Positions 1 to 10,300 of a DNA stretch of 64,000 bases are shown here, in pieces; position 1 is the stretch's first letter; every line of letters begins with the position of its first letter. The translations under genes were made by a program, and so were the position numbers. The stretch is taken from positions 16,926,001 to 16,990,000 of the forward strand of contig NW_020825289.1 in the NCBI RefSeq assembly GCF_003286085.1, given 5' to 3'. The notes under the pieces are model-generated. The model did no database searches. It saw only the letters and a program-made list of their open reading frames with translations, and was not told the DNA's origin. Source of the DNA: Drosophila persimilis (taxonomy: Eukaryota > Arthropoda > Insecta > Diptera > Drosophilidae).

Positions 1-160
1 CAACTTAAAATTTACAAAATTAAATGCAATTTTTTAAACAATTTCAATGTGAATGCCTAATGCATTCCATATGGCAAGCAAACATTTGCTAATTAATTAA
101 GAGAACCAAAATTACTCGAGAATTAACCCAAAACGAGGTTCAGGAGAGTCGTCTGTCATC
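1..160 (-). other. chn: chn 3' UTR, start only
   Basis: AT-rich sequence follows the chn stop codon in transcript direction. I see no AATAAA on the minus strand before the window edge, so the polyadenylation site lies outside the window. Confidence 0.7.
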
Positions 161-1853
161 CTACAGTTGCACCTCTGCGGCAGCAGCACTCTGCCTGCCA
201 CGCCTGAGCAGCAAAGCTGCCTGCACTCTCCGCCTGGACCCGCCGGTCGGGCCATGCCGCCAGAATCGGTGCAGAGCCAGTGACCCAATCGTGTGATAGT
301 TGAAGCTAATGGAGCTGCTGCGTCTCGACTGGTTGCACTTAAGGCAGCCCAGTCTTTGGCGGACCATGCGATTCAGATACTTGTCGCGCAGCAGGCCCAC
401 CACAGCCTCCGGCGTGAGACGTATCTTCTTGGGCTGCGCCTGCTTGCGGGAGCTGCGTCCGTTCTCGCCATCCGACTTCTTGCTAAAGTCCAGCGGAGCG
501 GCCAGATACTCCTGCTTGCTGGCTGCATCGGCCAGCAGGGGCAGCAAGGTGGCCAGCTGACTCATGGACTTGCGTGCAGCACTCGCTGTGTGGCCGTTGG
601 AAATAGCTGCCTGGCTGTGGCTATGGCTGTGGCTGTGGGCTGGGGAAGCCTTTTTTGGACTCTTGCGAGGCACCGCCAGATCCAGCTGACGCTTCAGGAG
701 GGACGAAGCAGGCGGCTGGGGTGGCGAGGACTTCACTGTGGGCGCCTTGGGTGTAATGGTCAGGGTGATGTCCTCCTTGTTGCGCAGATACTCAATGTAC
801 TCCTCAGTCTCGCTAAGCAGTCGGCGACGCTTGCTCGGCGACAGGTGGTCCAGATCCAGCTGCCTCTGCTGGCCCGTGGTGGTGGCCGTGGGCAGGGCGG
901 CTGCTGCTGCGGCCAGCATCAGAGGCGTCTCGGCTGCGTAGTATTTGTTGATGATATCTTTAACATAATTGTGAAACTGTGTGCCAATGCGGTTGAGATT
1001 CTGATATTCCATTTGGGTGAGAAATGGTGTTTGATTGCTGGTGGTGCTGGGTGCGGTTGCTCCTACTCCTCCTGCTGCCGCTGCTGCTGCAGCTGCTGTG
1101 ACCGCCGCTGCGGCAGCGGCTATTGCTGCAGACTTGGTGTTGTTCTCCTTATCATCCTGACGATGACTATGATGAACGGCATTTCTGTGCGACGACTTGT
1201 CCTTGTGGTTGGTGTTGCTATTGCTATTGTTATTATTGGAATTGGAATTCAATTTGTACGCGGGAGACGATTTAATAAGCTGCAATCGCTGCTGTGGCTG
1301 TGGCTGTTCCTGGTTCTCCTGATCCTCATCATTCTCGACCTTGATCTTGCGCTTGCTGGTAAGCAGCTCGATGGCCGTCTGCTCGTAGCTAGCTGCCTCC
1401 AGAAATGCCGTCGCCATCATCGCCTTTGCCTGGACTTGGGCCGGGACCTTCACCTCCTTCCCATCCTCCTCGTGCTTCTCCAGCTTCACATGACGCAACA
1501 GCTTCACCGGCGATGTGGACAGCATGTTATACTCATCGCTGGAGAAGCTCGACGAGGATGCCGACGATGGTGTATTCTCGTCATCCTCCCCCGTGGAATG
1601 TTGCCGGGCACGGATGCCAAACTTTTGTCGCTGGGAACTGCTGCTGCTGCTGTTGCTGCCGCTGTGGGTGCCCATGTTGCTGAGGCTGTACAGTAAAGCA
1701 GCAGCCTCTCGTGTCGTCCATTGCGAAGGCAGTTTATTATTAAACAGGAGTTGATGATTTGCTGGTATTTTCAACTCGTGCACGCCTCCCGCCTTATGAA
1801 AATCCTGAGCGACCGAAGCGGTGTTGCGACTAATGGCGTCCATTTTCAGCAGA
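161..1853 (-). CDS. chn: chn last coding exon (residues 774-1337 and stop)
   Basis: The acceptor is GTTTTATTGCAG|T, phase 2, joining CG|T to give ...EDYARLLKMDAISRN. The exon encodes a Ser-rich region, KRKIKVENDEDQENQE, an Asn/His-rich part, two polyalanine runs and a basic SPSKRRRLLSE patch that could be a nuclear localisation signal. It then encodes EEYIEYLRNKEDITLTITPK, PLDFSKK (a variant of the PxDLS CtBP-binding motif) and IRLTPEAVVGLLRDKYLNRM. After that come CLKC and three spaced His (HT..., LALHRFWRH), which resemble a degenerate zinc-binding unit. The stop is TAG at 163-161. A long plus-strand ORF opposite this exon (293-1696) is a mirror artefact of the CAG/GCN-rich sequence. Confidence 0.87.
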
Positions 1854-4800
1854 CTGCAATAAAACGAGACAAATCGAAAAACATCGATTAAAAATTGATT
1901 CCGATAAAGAACGATAAAGCACAGTAAAGGACACAAACAAGTAAACAAGTGAAAATATATGTAGTATAACCATCGAAAAACAAGAATTGGGCGGGGGCCA
2001 AAGAATAAAGCAAATGTTGGACAACTTAATGAAAAGAAACAACAACAAACAAAAGCGGCAAACAATCAGTGAAAATAGAACCGGCAAAAACAAATCACAA
2101 CACAATCAAAAGCACAACATAACCGGAAACAGAAACAGATTTGATGCAAAATACCGCGCATAGTCCTCCGGATCGCTGCCCTCGGCCTCAAGGTATTGAA
2201 ACAAACGCTCCGATCCGCGCTTTTGCGTCGAAGCATTCGGTAGGCCGCCGGTGAGTAGATCATGCGGTGGTATCAACGATCCATTGGCGCTCAAACGCCA
2301 ACCGACCATCGATGTGGGATTCACAATGATCTCTTGCAGTGGGCCACCACCGCCGCCGCCGCCAGTGATGTTTCCGCCGCCGGTGCCGGATACGCCCTCG
2401 TTGGATGTGGTATAGATGGTAACGGCATTGCCTCCATTCCCATTTCCCACATTGCCACTGGAGGAGCTAAGCAAAATGTCGATGTGGTTGATGTGGATGA
2501 TGATGTTGTTGATGATGAGGAGGAGATCATGTGGATGGATTGGTTGTCGGTGTTGTCGGTTCGGAGTTGGAGACACGAGAGCATGAGAGCGAGTTGAGAG
2601 AACGAGAGAACGGAGGGTAGTAACTAGAGTTAGGAACGTTGTGCGCGCTTTTGGGACTTGGGGTGCGGGTTTTGTTTTTGTTTTTGTTTTTGGTTGGGTT
2701 TGAGGGGGTGTTTTCAGGGTGGTTGTGGGGAGTAGAGTAGAGGAGTAGAGGAGGCGGTCTGAGAATGTTACCCAAAAGCATTGCCGGCATAGGTGTTTAG
2801 TTGGTTATTGGCCACCAGAGTGTTGCCAATGGTGCGCAAAACATTCAGATTCTGGCTATGCGAGACATTGTTGCCTCCGGCATTGTTGTTGCCACCGCCA
2901 CTGCCATTGTTGTTGCTGTTGCCATTGTTGTTTGTCGAGTTGCCGCTGCGAGATGGTCGATTATCGTGCGGACTGATATCGCGCGGCAGCAGCGGGGGGA
3001 TCAGAGTGTAGAGGGAGTTGTCAAAGGAGTAGGAGGAGAACAACAACGAGAGAGTAAGAGAGAGAGAGAGAGAGAGTTCAAAAGCTGTTTAGAGTTGGTT
3101 TTTGTCACACACACAAATACGCACAGATTATATGAGGCTAGGATGGGGGGAATACTTACTGCACATCACTCATGTGGACCTGATACTCCTCCTGGGTGTC
3201 CGCCAGATAGGAGCACTTGCTGCAGGCCCGCTTGTTGTGCACCTTCAGCACGTGTGTGGCCAGGCGCTCGGAGCGGGCCGCTTTGTAGTCGCAGAGCAGG
3301 CAGACGAAGGGCTTTGTATGCGTATTGAGGTGACGCTTCAGGCCCCACTTGTCGGCCCCCGACCAGGGGCAATAGCAGCAGGTGAAACGCTTCTCGCGCT
3401 TGGGCTTCAGCAGGCCGGAGCCACCGCTGCTGTTGCCACCACCACCGTTGCCACCACCGACGGAACTGCTGCCCGAACTGGAGCTGGCCACCGGCTGCTG
3501 GGCGTTGTTCATCACAACGCCCACATGGAGGGGCAGGACACTGCCATCGTCCAGCTTCTCCTGCTTTAGCTGGGCCAGCGGCATCTCGCCGGCCGAGGCC
3601 ACCGCCTCGATGGTCTCCACAATGCTCATGCTGGTCGAGGTGGGATGCCGCTGGGCCTCCAGGAAGGCATTATCGATGTTGACGCCCGTGGCATTGATGG
3701 TCACATTGCCACGCCCTCCCGAGTGGTGAGAGTTACCCGAGGATCCGCTGCCCGAGCTGCTGCCGGCGGACACATGGCGACGCGTCTTGTTGATGTCGTA
3801 CTGCAGCTCGCGATGCATGCGCAAGAAGTGCTTCTTCACATGGTCGGCCCGATTGAACTGCTTAAGGCAGGCATAGCACTGGAAGGGCTTCTCGTCCTTG
3901 TGGATGTTCTCGTGCCGTGTATACAGATCCCGTCGGTCTGTGGAATACGGGCAATGGGTGCATGCATAACGCTTCTGGATGTGCACTCCATTGGCTGCGG
4001 CGGCGGCTGCCTGCGCCTGGGCCGAGGACTTCTTGCGACTGCCCCCGGAGCTGCTGCTGCCGCCGCTGCTGTTGCTGGGCGCTGAGGTGGGTGTGGATTG
4101 GGTTAAATTCTGTCCTACCGCATTGGCCGATGTGGAAGGGCTGGCGTAGATCAATTCGGCCGCATGCTCCTGACGATGTTTTCTATGGAAAAGCGAAGAA
4201 ACAAAACAGGAGACTAAGTGGAAATCCTTCAAATTTTCAGCTTAGATTCTACTCACTTGGACTTCGGTGTGCTCTGGTGGTGGTGGTGCTGCTGCTGTTG
4301 TTGCTGTTGCTGCTGCTGCTGTTGTTGCTGCTGCTGCTGGCTGACATGGGCATAGCTCTGCAGTTTGCCACCCGTCGTCCATTGCACCAGCTGCGGCTGC
4401 TGCTCAGCGGCCGCCGCAGCAATCACACCCGCTCCATCCTGGGCCCAGCGCTGTTGCTGGTCCCCTCCGGCCTTCAGGAGCCCCGCCTGGCCCGCTGCAA
4501 AGCCGTTCTGCATGAGGGCTGCCAGGCCAAAGGCCGTGCTCAGGTGGTCCTCGGACTTGAAGCCACCCACGGACACACTGGGTGCCGGCACCACAGTTGC
4601 TCCTCCTCCTCCTCCTACGCCGGTGCTGGCCGTTACTACTACAGAGTTACCCGACTCTGCTTGTTGCTGTTGTTGCTGCTGCTGTTGTTGTTGTTGCTGC
4701 TGTTGTTGTTGGATTACATTTGCCTGGGAGGTGGCCACGTTGTTGCTGGTTGTTGCCCCGTTGGCAGCTCCACTGGATTCGTATTCAATGCTGGGCGCTG

Positions 4801-5123
4801 CCGAGCGATCGAGCTGTTGCTGAATTGGGGGGGGAACGAAGAGAGTAGAGAGATTAGTTAGCTGCCCAATGTGGATGCATTTCATTCCACAATCCACTCA
4901 CCAGGTTTGTGAAGGAACGCTGCTCTCCCTCTGGTACCGCTGTCGGTCCGCTGGTGGCCACCTGAGCCACCGGCGTTCCGAGAGTATGCAAACCGTTGCC
5001 GGTCTCCTCACCGTACAATTTGCGTGTGATTTCCTTGAACATATCTTCATATGTGGCCTCAACATTTGAGGACTGTGCGCTCGCTCCAGGATGGCCGGCG
5101 TTCGCTGGGATTAGTGTTGCCAT
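161..5123 (-). CDS. chn: charlatan (chn), C2H2 zinc-finger transcription factor; complete CDS in six exons, 1337 aa
   Basis: Spliced CDS: 5123-4902, 4819-4257, 4182-3160, 2972-2772, 2466-2155, 1853-161. The lengths sum to 4014 nt, or 1337 residues plus a stop. Five C2H2 fingers lie at about residues 336-356, 364-385, 530-550, 556-577 and 582-603. Two 17-Gln runs precede them. The C-terminal part has Ala/Ser-rich linkers, a basic SKRRRLL patch (about 1111-1117), a CtBP-type PLDFSKK motif (1227-1233) and a Cys/His module (1277-1307). The finger block and the N-terminus (MATLIP..., YEDMFKEITRKLYGEE) match my memory of Drosophila Charlatan. In the literature Chn is a nuclear regulator likened to REST/NRSF, acting on achaete-scute in sensory organs, on Delta in the eye, and in intestinal stem cells. 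The protein is somewhat longer than the roughly 1.2 kb-residue D. melanogaster form I remember. The extra length is plausibly homopolymer and linker, but I cannot check this. Exon joins were inferred by eye from splice signals and frame. Confidence 0.9.
1854..2154 (-). other. chn: chn coding intron 5 (301 nt)
   Basis: The GTATTT donor is at 2154 and the TTTTATTGCAG acceptor ends at 1854. The intron is A/T-rich in contrast to the flanking exons. It is phase 2. Confidence 0.8.
2155..2466 (-). CDS. chn: chn coding exon 5 (residues 670-774)
   Basis: The acceptor is TTTTGCTTAG|C and the donor is GCGCG|GTATTT, both phase 2; length 312 nt. It encodes a Gly/Asn-rich start, then PLQEIIVNPTSMVGWRLSAN, IPPHDLLTGGLPNASTQKRG and RLFQYLEAEGSDPEDYAR. 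The non-repetitive second half looks like conserved sequence of unknown function. The GTATTT donor is weaker than the others. The alternative acceptor CTCCAG, about 11 nt downstream, would also be usable but shifts the frame. Confidence 0.82.
2467..2771 (-). other. chn: chn coding intron 4 (305 nt)
   Basis: The GTAACA donor is at 2771 and the TTTTGCTTAG acceptor ends at 2467. It contains a short TTTTTG/CAAAAA tandem run near 2672-2692. It is phase 2. Confidence 0.8.
2772..2972 (-). CDS. chn: chn coding exon 4 (residues 603-670), Asn/Gly/Ser linker
   Basis: The acceptor is GCGCGATATCAG|T and the donor is TTTGG|GTAACA, both phase 2; length 201 nt. It begins by completing the finger-5 histidine (CA|T) and encodes PHDNRPSRSG, an Asn/Gly/Ser-rich stretch and SQNLNVLRTIGNTLVANNQ. 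No domain is recognised. Its length is a multiple of three with the same phase at both ends, so it is a potential in-frame cassette. Confidence 0.83.
2973..3159 (-). other. chn: chn coding intron 3 (187 nt), interrupts the last His codon of finger 5
   Basis: The GTAAGTATT donor is at 3159 and the CGATATCAG acceptor ends at 2973. An (AG)n run at 3057-3076 reads as a CT tract in the transcript. If the intron is retained, translation stops immediately (CAG TAA). Confidence 0.85.
3057..3076. repeat. (AG)n microsatellite in chn intron 3
   Basis: About ten AG units, reading as CT in the chn transcript. Confidence 0.9.
3160..4182 (-). CDS. chn: chn coding exon 3: all five C2H2 zinc fingers (residues 262-603)
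   Basis: The acceptor is TTTTCCATAG|A and the donor is GTGCA|GTAAGT, both phase 2; length 1023 nt. Each finger has C-x2-C-x12-H-x3/4-H spacing. F1 is CTHC...HENIH. F2 is CYAC...HFLRMH. After about 145 residues of Ser/Gly-rich linker with a SIVETIEAVASAGEMPLAQL segment come F3 (CCYC...HLNTH), F4 (CLLC...HVLKVH) and F5 (CSKC...HMSDV then H). The 2+3 finger arrangement is the DNA-binding core of Chn. The last histidine of F5 is not complete in this exon: its codon starts with CA and is finished by the next exon. Without splicing the read is CAG followed directly by TAA. Confidence 0.92.
4183..4256 (-). other. chn: chn coding intron 2 (74 nt)
   Basis: The donor is GTGAGT and the acceptor CTTTTCCATAG. 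Its size is typical of short Drosophila introns. It is phase 2. Confidence 0.82.
4257..4819 (-). CDS. chn: chn coding exon 2 (residues 75-262), two polyglutamine tracts
   Basis: The acceptor is CCCCCCCCAATTCAG|CAACAG (phase 0) and the donor is TCCAA|GTGAGT (phase 2). The exon encodes a low-complexity linker: a 17-Gln run beginning about 37 residues in, a Gly/Val/Thr-rich stretch, GGFKSEDHLSTAFGLAALMQ, and a second 17-Gln run followed by four His near the 3' end. Both Gln runs mix CAA and CAG, so they are less slippage-prone than pure CAG. No folded domain is visible. The exon is not a multiple of three (563 nt), so skipping it would shift the frame. Confidence 0.85.
4820..4901 (-). other. chn: chn coding intron 1 (82 nt)
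   Basis: The donor is GTGAGT. The acceptor is preceded by a run of eight C and AATTCAG. It is phase 0, the only coding intron of this gene not in phase 2. Confidence 0.82.
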
Positions 5124-5254
5124 TGCAGCAACAGCGACTGCGACTGCGACTCTTTGGCGGAGTTGCCGTTGGCCTTGGCTTGCGGGCACGTTCCACTCAA
5201 GTTGCGGCTACTGCTGCTACTCTTGCTATTGCCTCGACGTCCACCCTCCGAGAG
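4902..5254 (-). CDS. chn: chn first coding exon (5' UTR 5254-5124, CDS 5123-4902, residues 1-74)
   Basis: The acceptor is TTTCTTGCAG ending at 5255 and the donor is CTG|GTGAGT at 4902/4901, phase 0. The start is the ATG at 5123 (context GCAATGG). It is the first in-frame ATG after several in-frame TAG codons in the same exon (e.g. in CAATAGCAAGAGTAG), so the N-terminus cannot extend upstream. The encoded N-terminus starts MATLIPANAG and contains SNVEATYEDMFKEITRKLYG, which I recognise as the conserved Chn N-terminus. A second frame (LSEGGRRG...LLLQWQH) is open across the whole UTR part and closes at 5111, overlapping the chn start by 13 nt. This matters for uORFs carried in from upstream exons. 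Confidence 0.88.
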
Positions 5255-5271
5255 CTGCAAGAAACGACCAC

Positions 5272-5291
5272 AGAGAGAGAGAGAGAGAGAA
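5272..5291. repeat. (GA)n microsatellite forming the pyrimidine tract of the chn UTR acceptor
   Basis: About ten GA units. In the chn transcript direction this is a CT run 18-37 nt upstream of the TTTCTTGCAG acceptor that all upstream first exons would have to use. Confidence 0.85.
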
Positions 5292-5466
5292 AGAGAGCGA
5301 ATGAGAATGGGGGCCACAGTGATAGTTAGTCGATCTGGCTAAGTCGAAGCCACATCCGGCCCACAAATACCCAGAGCGACGTCAGTTCTGGGAACTGTCC
5401 GCTGACACATCAAGCGTCAGTCTCTCTGTCTGTCCCCCAGAGAGGGGGCGGCCTGGGCGTGCGAGA

Positions 5467-5484
5467 GTGTGTGTGTGTGTGTGT
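5467..5484. repeat. (GT)n microsatellite
   Basis: Nine GT units. Confidence 0.9.
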
Positions 5485-7194
5485 GTAAGCTTGGAGCTGG
5501 GAGTTGGATTGGGACTGGTCTGCCTTGGGGCGCTTGCGTGGGGGGTTTTGGTTGCGGTGTGGCGTCGTCGCAGCATCAGCTGAGTCAGCGACGGCGCGCC
5601 ACTGATTGGAGCGCGCTTTTTGTTTACGGCTCTTTTCTTTATTGAGCTCCGATGCTGGGGGGTACAGGCGACAAGGGTGTCGAAATCATTTTTGTGAAGA
5701 GCTAATTTTTGTATAGAGGTAGGGTTTTTCGTATATAATTTAGAGGATAAATTTATCTTCCTTTCGTTTGAAATTTGTAACAACTTAAAGTCTTGAACAA
5801 ATTTGTCGGCTGTACCACCTTTTACATGTGCCGATCCCGCACCACCAAACACTTACTAGACTTATTTTTTGTGTCTCAGGCTTGGCGGGTGCTCAACATC
5901 TTTTTCAGCTTTTCGGCTGCATATTTAAATAAATTGAACCACCTTGGCGTGCCCACCAGAGTGGGCCCATCGGAGAGACTTCGTCTCCAGCATCATCGGA
6001 AAACGGCTAAATTGCTCTTTGGCGGTGCTTTTGTTCTTGGGTGGGTGGATGGGCAGATGGGTGCATAGGCGGAATTTCTCTTTTGGCCACATGTTGCTGC
6101 GCCTTGATTTTTTTGTTAGAGAGATGCCAACATTTTTTTTTTGCCACATTGTGGCGACAAAACGGTCCTCGTTGTTGTGGTGGTGGTGGTGGTGGGCCCT
6201 GGGCACGTTCTATGGCCCAGCGCCAACTGCGCCCACCCACGCCCCCACACAACAGCAATACCATTCCCGGCCGGTCCCGCAGTCACAGTCCCCGGATCTG
6301 ATACGACGATCCCCAGCCATGTTTCTCTGGTCTGCTTCGAGTTCATATTTCGTATTTGAGTTTTGCATATTTGATTTTTATGCTTCGTGTGCTTTTTACA
6401 GTTGGGTGTTGCTGTGCCTGTGCCTGCCACTGCCGTTGCTGCCTCCATGGGGGCGTTCGCTAGTGGTTGTTGTTGCTGTTTGCTTTGCCTCTGCGGCGGC
6501 TTCGTCGTGTCTTTGTGTGTGCCAGGGGTCTGGGGTCTGGGGGTCTGGGGATCTGACTTTGCGATCTGTGCCCTGATCTGGCGGTTTGGCCTGACTCCGA
6601 GTTCTCTGCGTGTGGTTTCTCAAGCCAAGGGCATTGTGGCTGTGGCCGCTTGACTTTGGGCTACGCTCAAGATCATGCCGCACCATAGCACTCCCATTTG
6701 TGTGTATGAGTGTTTGTGGGGAGTGGAAAGTGCAAGTATTGTGGGGGATCGAAACCAGTTTTAGACGTCTTTACAACTCTCCACTCTATAGGAAATGCCA
6801 GATAACCTCAATTCATTCAGATGTTCCTTTAATGAGAGAAGAGTGGAAAATAAACTCGAAGCACTCCCTAGATTTCCATCAGAGTTCCCCCCCCGAAACA
6901 CCCACACTCAGTTCCGGCAGTAGCAGCACCCACCCCACCCCACCGCACCCCTCTGATAAGGCGACGGCCATGGGGTCAAATCTTGTGGGCGAGACGACAG
7001 ACGACACAGAAAAAATGTCATGCGTTGCCAACAGCAACAGCAAATATCGCGCGTGTGGGTGATGTTGTGGGGGGTGTGGGGTAGGCATCACCAGCACCAC
7101 CATCACCACCACCAGCAGCAGGCAGCAACAACAACAACATCCGCTTTGCTAATAACAGACAGCAGTAAAAAACTAGAAATGAATAGAGCCGAAG

Positions 7195-7335
7195 GTTTTA
7201 ATACCCTTGAAGATATATCAGACATACGACTAGGAGCTATAGACTACAAAAATATAAAAGCTGCACGCAGGAAGGCTCTGGGGCCTAGCATTCGCTAACA
7301 ATAAATATATGTACTCTCTGAAAGGGTATAAAAAC
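7195..7335. mobile_element. Possible transposon remnant with inverted ATACCCTT / AAGGGTAT ends
   Basis: AATACCCTTG at 7199-7208 and AAAGGGTATA at 7321-7330 are inverted and flank about 110 bp of AT-rich sequence. Such ACCCTT/AAGGGT pairs are common in degraded dispersed repeats of Drosophila. No coding capacity or target-site duplication was identified. Confidence 0.3.
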
Positions 7336-10300
7336 AACGACAGCAACGGGAGTGGGCTGAAAATGGGCGCGCAGGCAGCGACAACAAAATCAATTTACAA
7401 CAAAAAGAGCAGCAAAAACAACGCCACCACCACGCGCACATCAGAACAGCGATCGGCCGACGTCTGCGTCGTGTGGTGGGTGTGCAAACAGACGCCAACT
7501 TGGGGGAGTTGCGAGAGCAACAGCAAGAGCAGAAGAGCGGGAGAGGGAGAGAGCAAAGGCAGCGAGAGAGCCAGAACCGGTTGGGCAGCTGAAAAAAAGA
7601 AAAAAATGCCGGTTGGGGGAATTTTCGCTGTTTGTCTTTTTGGCTTCGCTCTCACGTAATAAGTGAGAGCGCTTCGTGATCGTTCCCTCCCTCCCTCCCC
7701 CGCAGAAACACGAAGCATGGGAGGGAGGAGGCACGAAGAGCGACGCTGTTTGACGGCAGATGTCGCATTTCGGTGGAGTTGCTTTTGCAGATGCCGCGGC
7801 CCACACTTAACGGTAAATTTATTATTGGCTTTTCCCTTTTCCTGGGCGTCTTTTGGGGTGTTTATTTGGGTATTTCTGTGTTGGACTTTTATTGCGTGCG
7901 AGATTTGCGGGGAGCCTTCGGCTAATCAATGCTATTCGGCCTCCATTCGGGGGCGGTCATCAAAGTGCAAATTACAATACATGCACGCATACAGTGGGCT
8001 CGGAGTTATATGGACAATTTTTAACACCCGTGGGTTGGGCAAAGCCAAAGCCAAGCCAAACCAGCATCAGGCATCAGGCATCAGTGATTGCGGCGACCTG
8101 GCAGCTCAGGGTGAGCCACAACATTTACTTGTTGTTGCGGTGAAAGGCCATAGCCCGACCGCAGAAAGACAGAGAGGTAGAGAGGGGGAGGAGGGGGCTG
8201 GAGTAGGAGGAGTACCAGCAGCAGACGATGCCTGGCTAATGACATGTTAACGCCGCCACAGTACCCCAGCGGAACCCCCCCGCCCCTCACGCTATAGGCC
8301 AGCACGCAGTTATTAAAAAACGCTTTTGCCCGATGACGCGCACAGTGGGACAAAAGGTGTCTGGGTGAGTAGAAGAGGAAATACCTGTACATCGTTTTCA
8401 ATTCTGCAAATGAGTCATCAGGAATGAAGATCTAAAAGGAGGGAACAATGACAATAACAATATGTACCTCTGTACCACAGTGCACCCGATCCCACTCAAC
8501 AATTTTAGCAGCAACCACTAATCATCAAAGTGGGTGGGTGTCCGCACAACAGCAACAACAGCCACTAGCACTAGCCACCGACCACAGCTGCCCCAGTCCC
8601 CGTCCCACTGATCCAAACGTTTCGACCGATCCAACGGACAGGCGAATAAAATCTTCGATTTTATACGCGAGCCAAATTAACACCAACACTAATACTAATA
8701 CCAACAACAAACGGTATTCTCTCGGTTGCTTGCTGTTTCTCTTTGGCTTTCGACGCCTACGCAGGCGCAGACGCAGACGCAGCCGGGTGGAGTGGGGGTG
8801 GTGGGATGGGATGGGGTGAGGCCATCAAATCTGTGTGCATGTGTGAGTCTGTGTGTGTGGGTGTGGGTTGGAGCTGCTGTCATCGATTGCATTCACTCTT
8901 TTGCGTGGGTCAACGCGGGGTGTCTCTTTCAGGTTTCAAACGTATGAGAATTGAGAATCGAAATAGAAATTTAGTTTGCGGCAACAATTCTGCCCAATTC
9001 ATTATCCTTGAGGCCTTGGTTGCGTGTATGGGGGGCTGCGGCCGAACAAAGGGCCTCTGGCGGCAGATATATGTATATGGGCGGCAGGTGGTACTTTTTG
9101 TGGCCAACAACGAACCGAACGGACCCGACCCGACCACGAACCGAAAGGCAGCTGCTGCTGCTGTCTTCTTTTTTGGCGTCTTCTTTTTAAGCTCGTCTTT
9201 CGAGGCGGATGGCCAGCAGACAACAAAAGCAAATTGCTTTCGGGCCATCGTCTCCAATGAAGCTGGTTTTTCGTAGATACGAGTATGTGTTTCTTCATCT
9301 GAATTTTTGGGTGGTTCAATGGTCACTCTCTGCCGCCTGGTGGGCGGGCATTCAACAGCCACATTCAAGGGCAGACAAGTCGAGTCTCTGACTTGGACTT
9401 TAGCTTTTGGCTATGATCACTTATGGGTCGCTGGCACAACCTTTCCTCTTCTTTTTACCGCTGCTGGCGCTGGTGCTTATGCTACTGCTGCTGCTGGAGT
9501 CGGTGGCGGCAGCTGTTGGCAGGTGCGCGCCCTCATAAAACGAATGACTAACCAAAAAAAACAGCAACAAAATGCAGGCGCAGACGATGCACATGCTCCG
9601 ACCCCGACTCTGACTCGAATCGAATCGACTCGAACGGCGTCTTGGCCCTGTCCTTCGTCCTGGGTCCGAGTGTCGGTTGCACCCCTCCCATTCCCATGCC
9701 CATTCCTTTCGTTGGCTGCTCCTTTTCTTGTGAAATCTTTGCCTCTCACTTGAGGCATGCAACATGTGCTTCGGTCGGCGTGCCTGTCCGATCATCCATG
9801 GGGTAGCAATTTATTCCTCTTGTCCTTTCAATTTATTTTTTTTCTCGTCTTCGGTTAGGGGTGGTTTTCCTCCGCACTGACAGACACAGAACAACCTGCT
9901 GCCGCGGGACCAGACGGAGATCTCTTTTAGGGTTGCCACCAGACGGGGCTGCAGGTTGCAGCTGCCATTCTGCGGATGGCTGGGGAGGGGGAGGTGGAGG
10001 TGGACAGGAGAGGAGAGGGGTTTAAGTACTGATCCTGTTGCTTTTGTTGCAGACTAACGGATGCTCCTGGGCCCTCCCTCGGGGAGAGAGAGAGAGAGAG
10101 GGAGGGTGACGAGTGAGGGGAGGAGGTCTGGTATAATACCAGATAAATGGATTTGTATGGTAGCGTTCATTCGGTGTTCGAACGAGCGCTCCGAAAATGC
10201 ATTTAAGTGTGACTTTCCTTTCTGCTGAATCGCTCGATGCATGTACTACTGCCCCTGCAAGTCTCCGATTTCTTCGTTGCTCATTCATGAAAACCCTTCC

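Noticed and set aside
293-1696. 467-codon plus-strand open frame
   Set aside because: It lies exactly opposite the last chn exon. Its sequence is the mirror of CAG/GCN/TCN-rich coding DNA (Leu/Ala/Cys/Val runs) with no domain.
3917-4861. 314-codon plus-strand open frame
   Set aside because: Antisense to chn exons 2-3; the poly-Leu stretches are the complement of the polyglutamine tracts, and it spans a chn intron.
5944-6576. 210-codon plus-strand open frame
   Set aside because: Low-complexity, with long Trp/Phe/Pro/Ser runs and overlapping open frames on both strands; no recognised domain.
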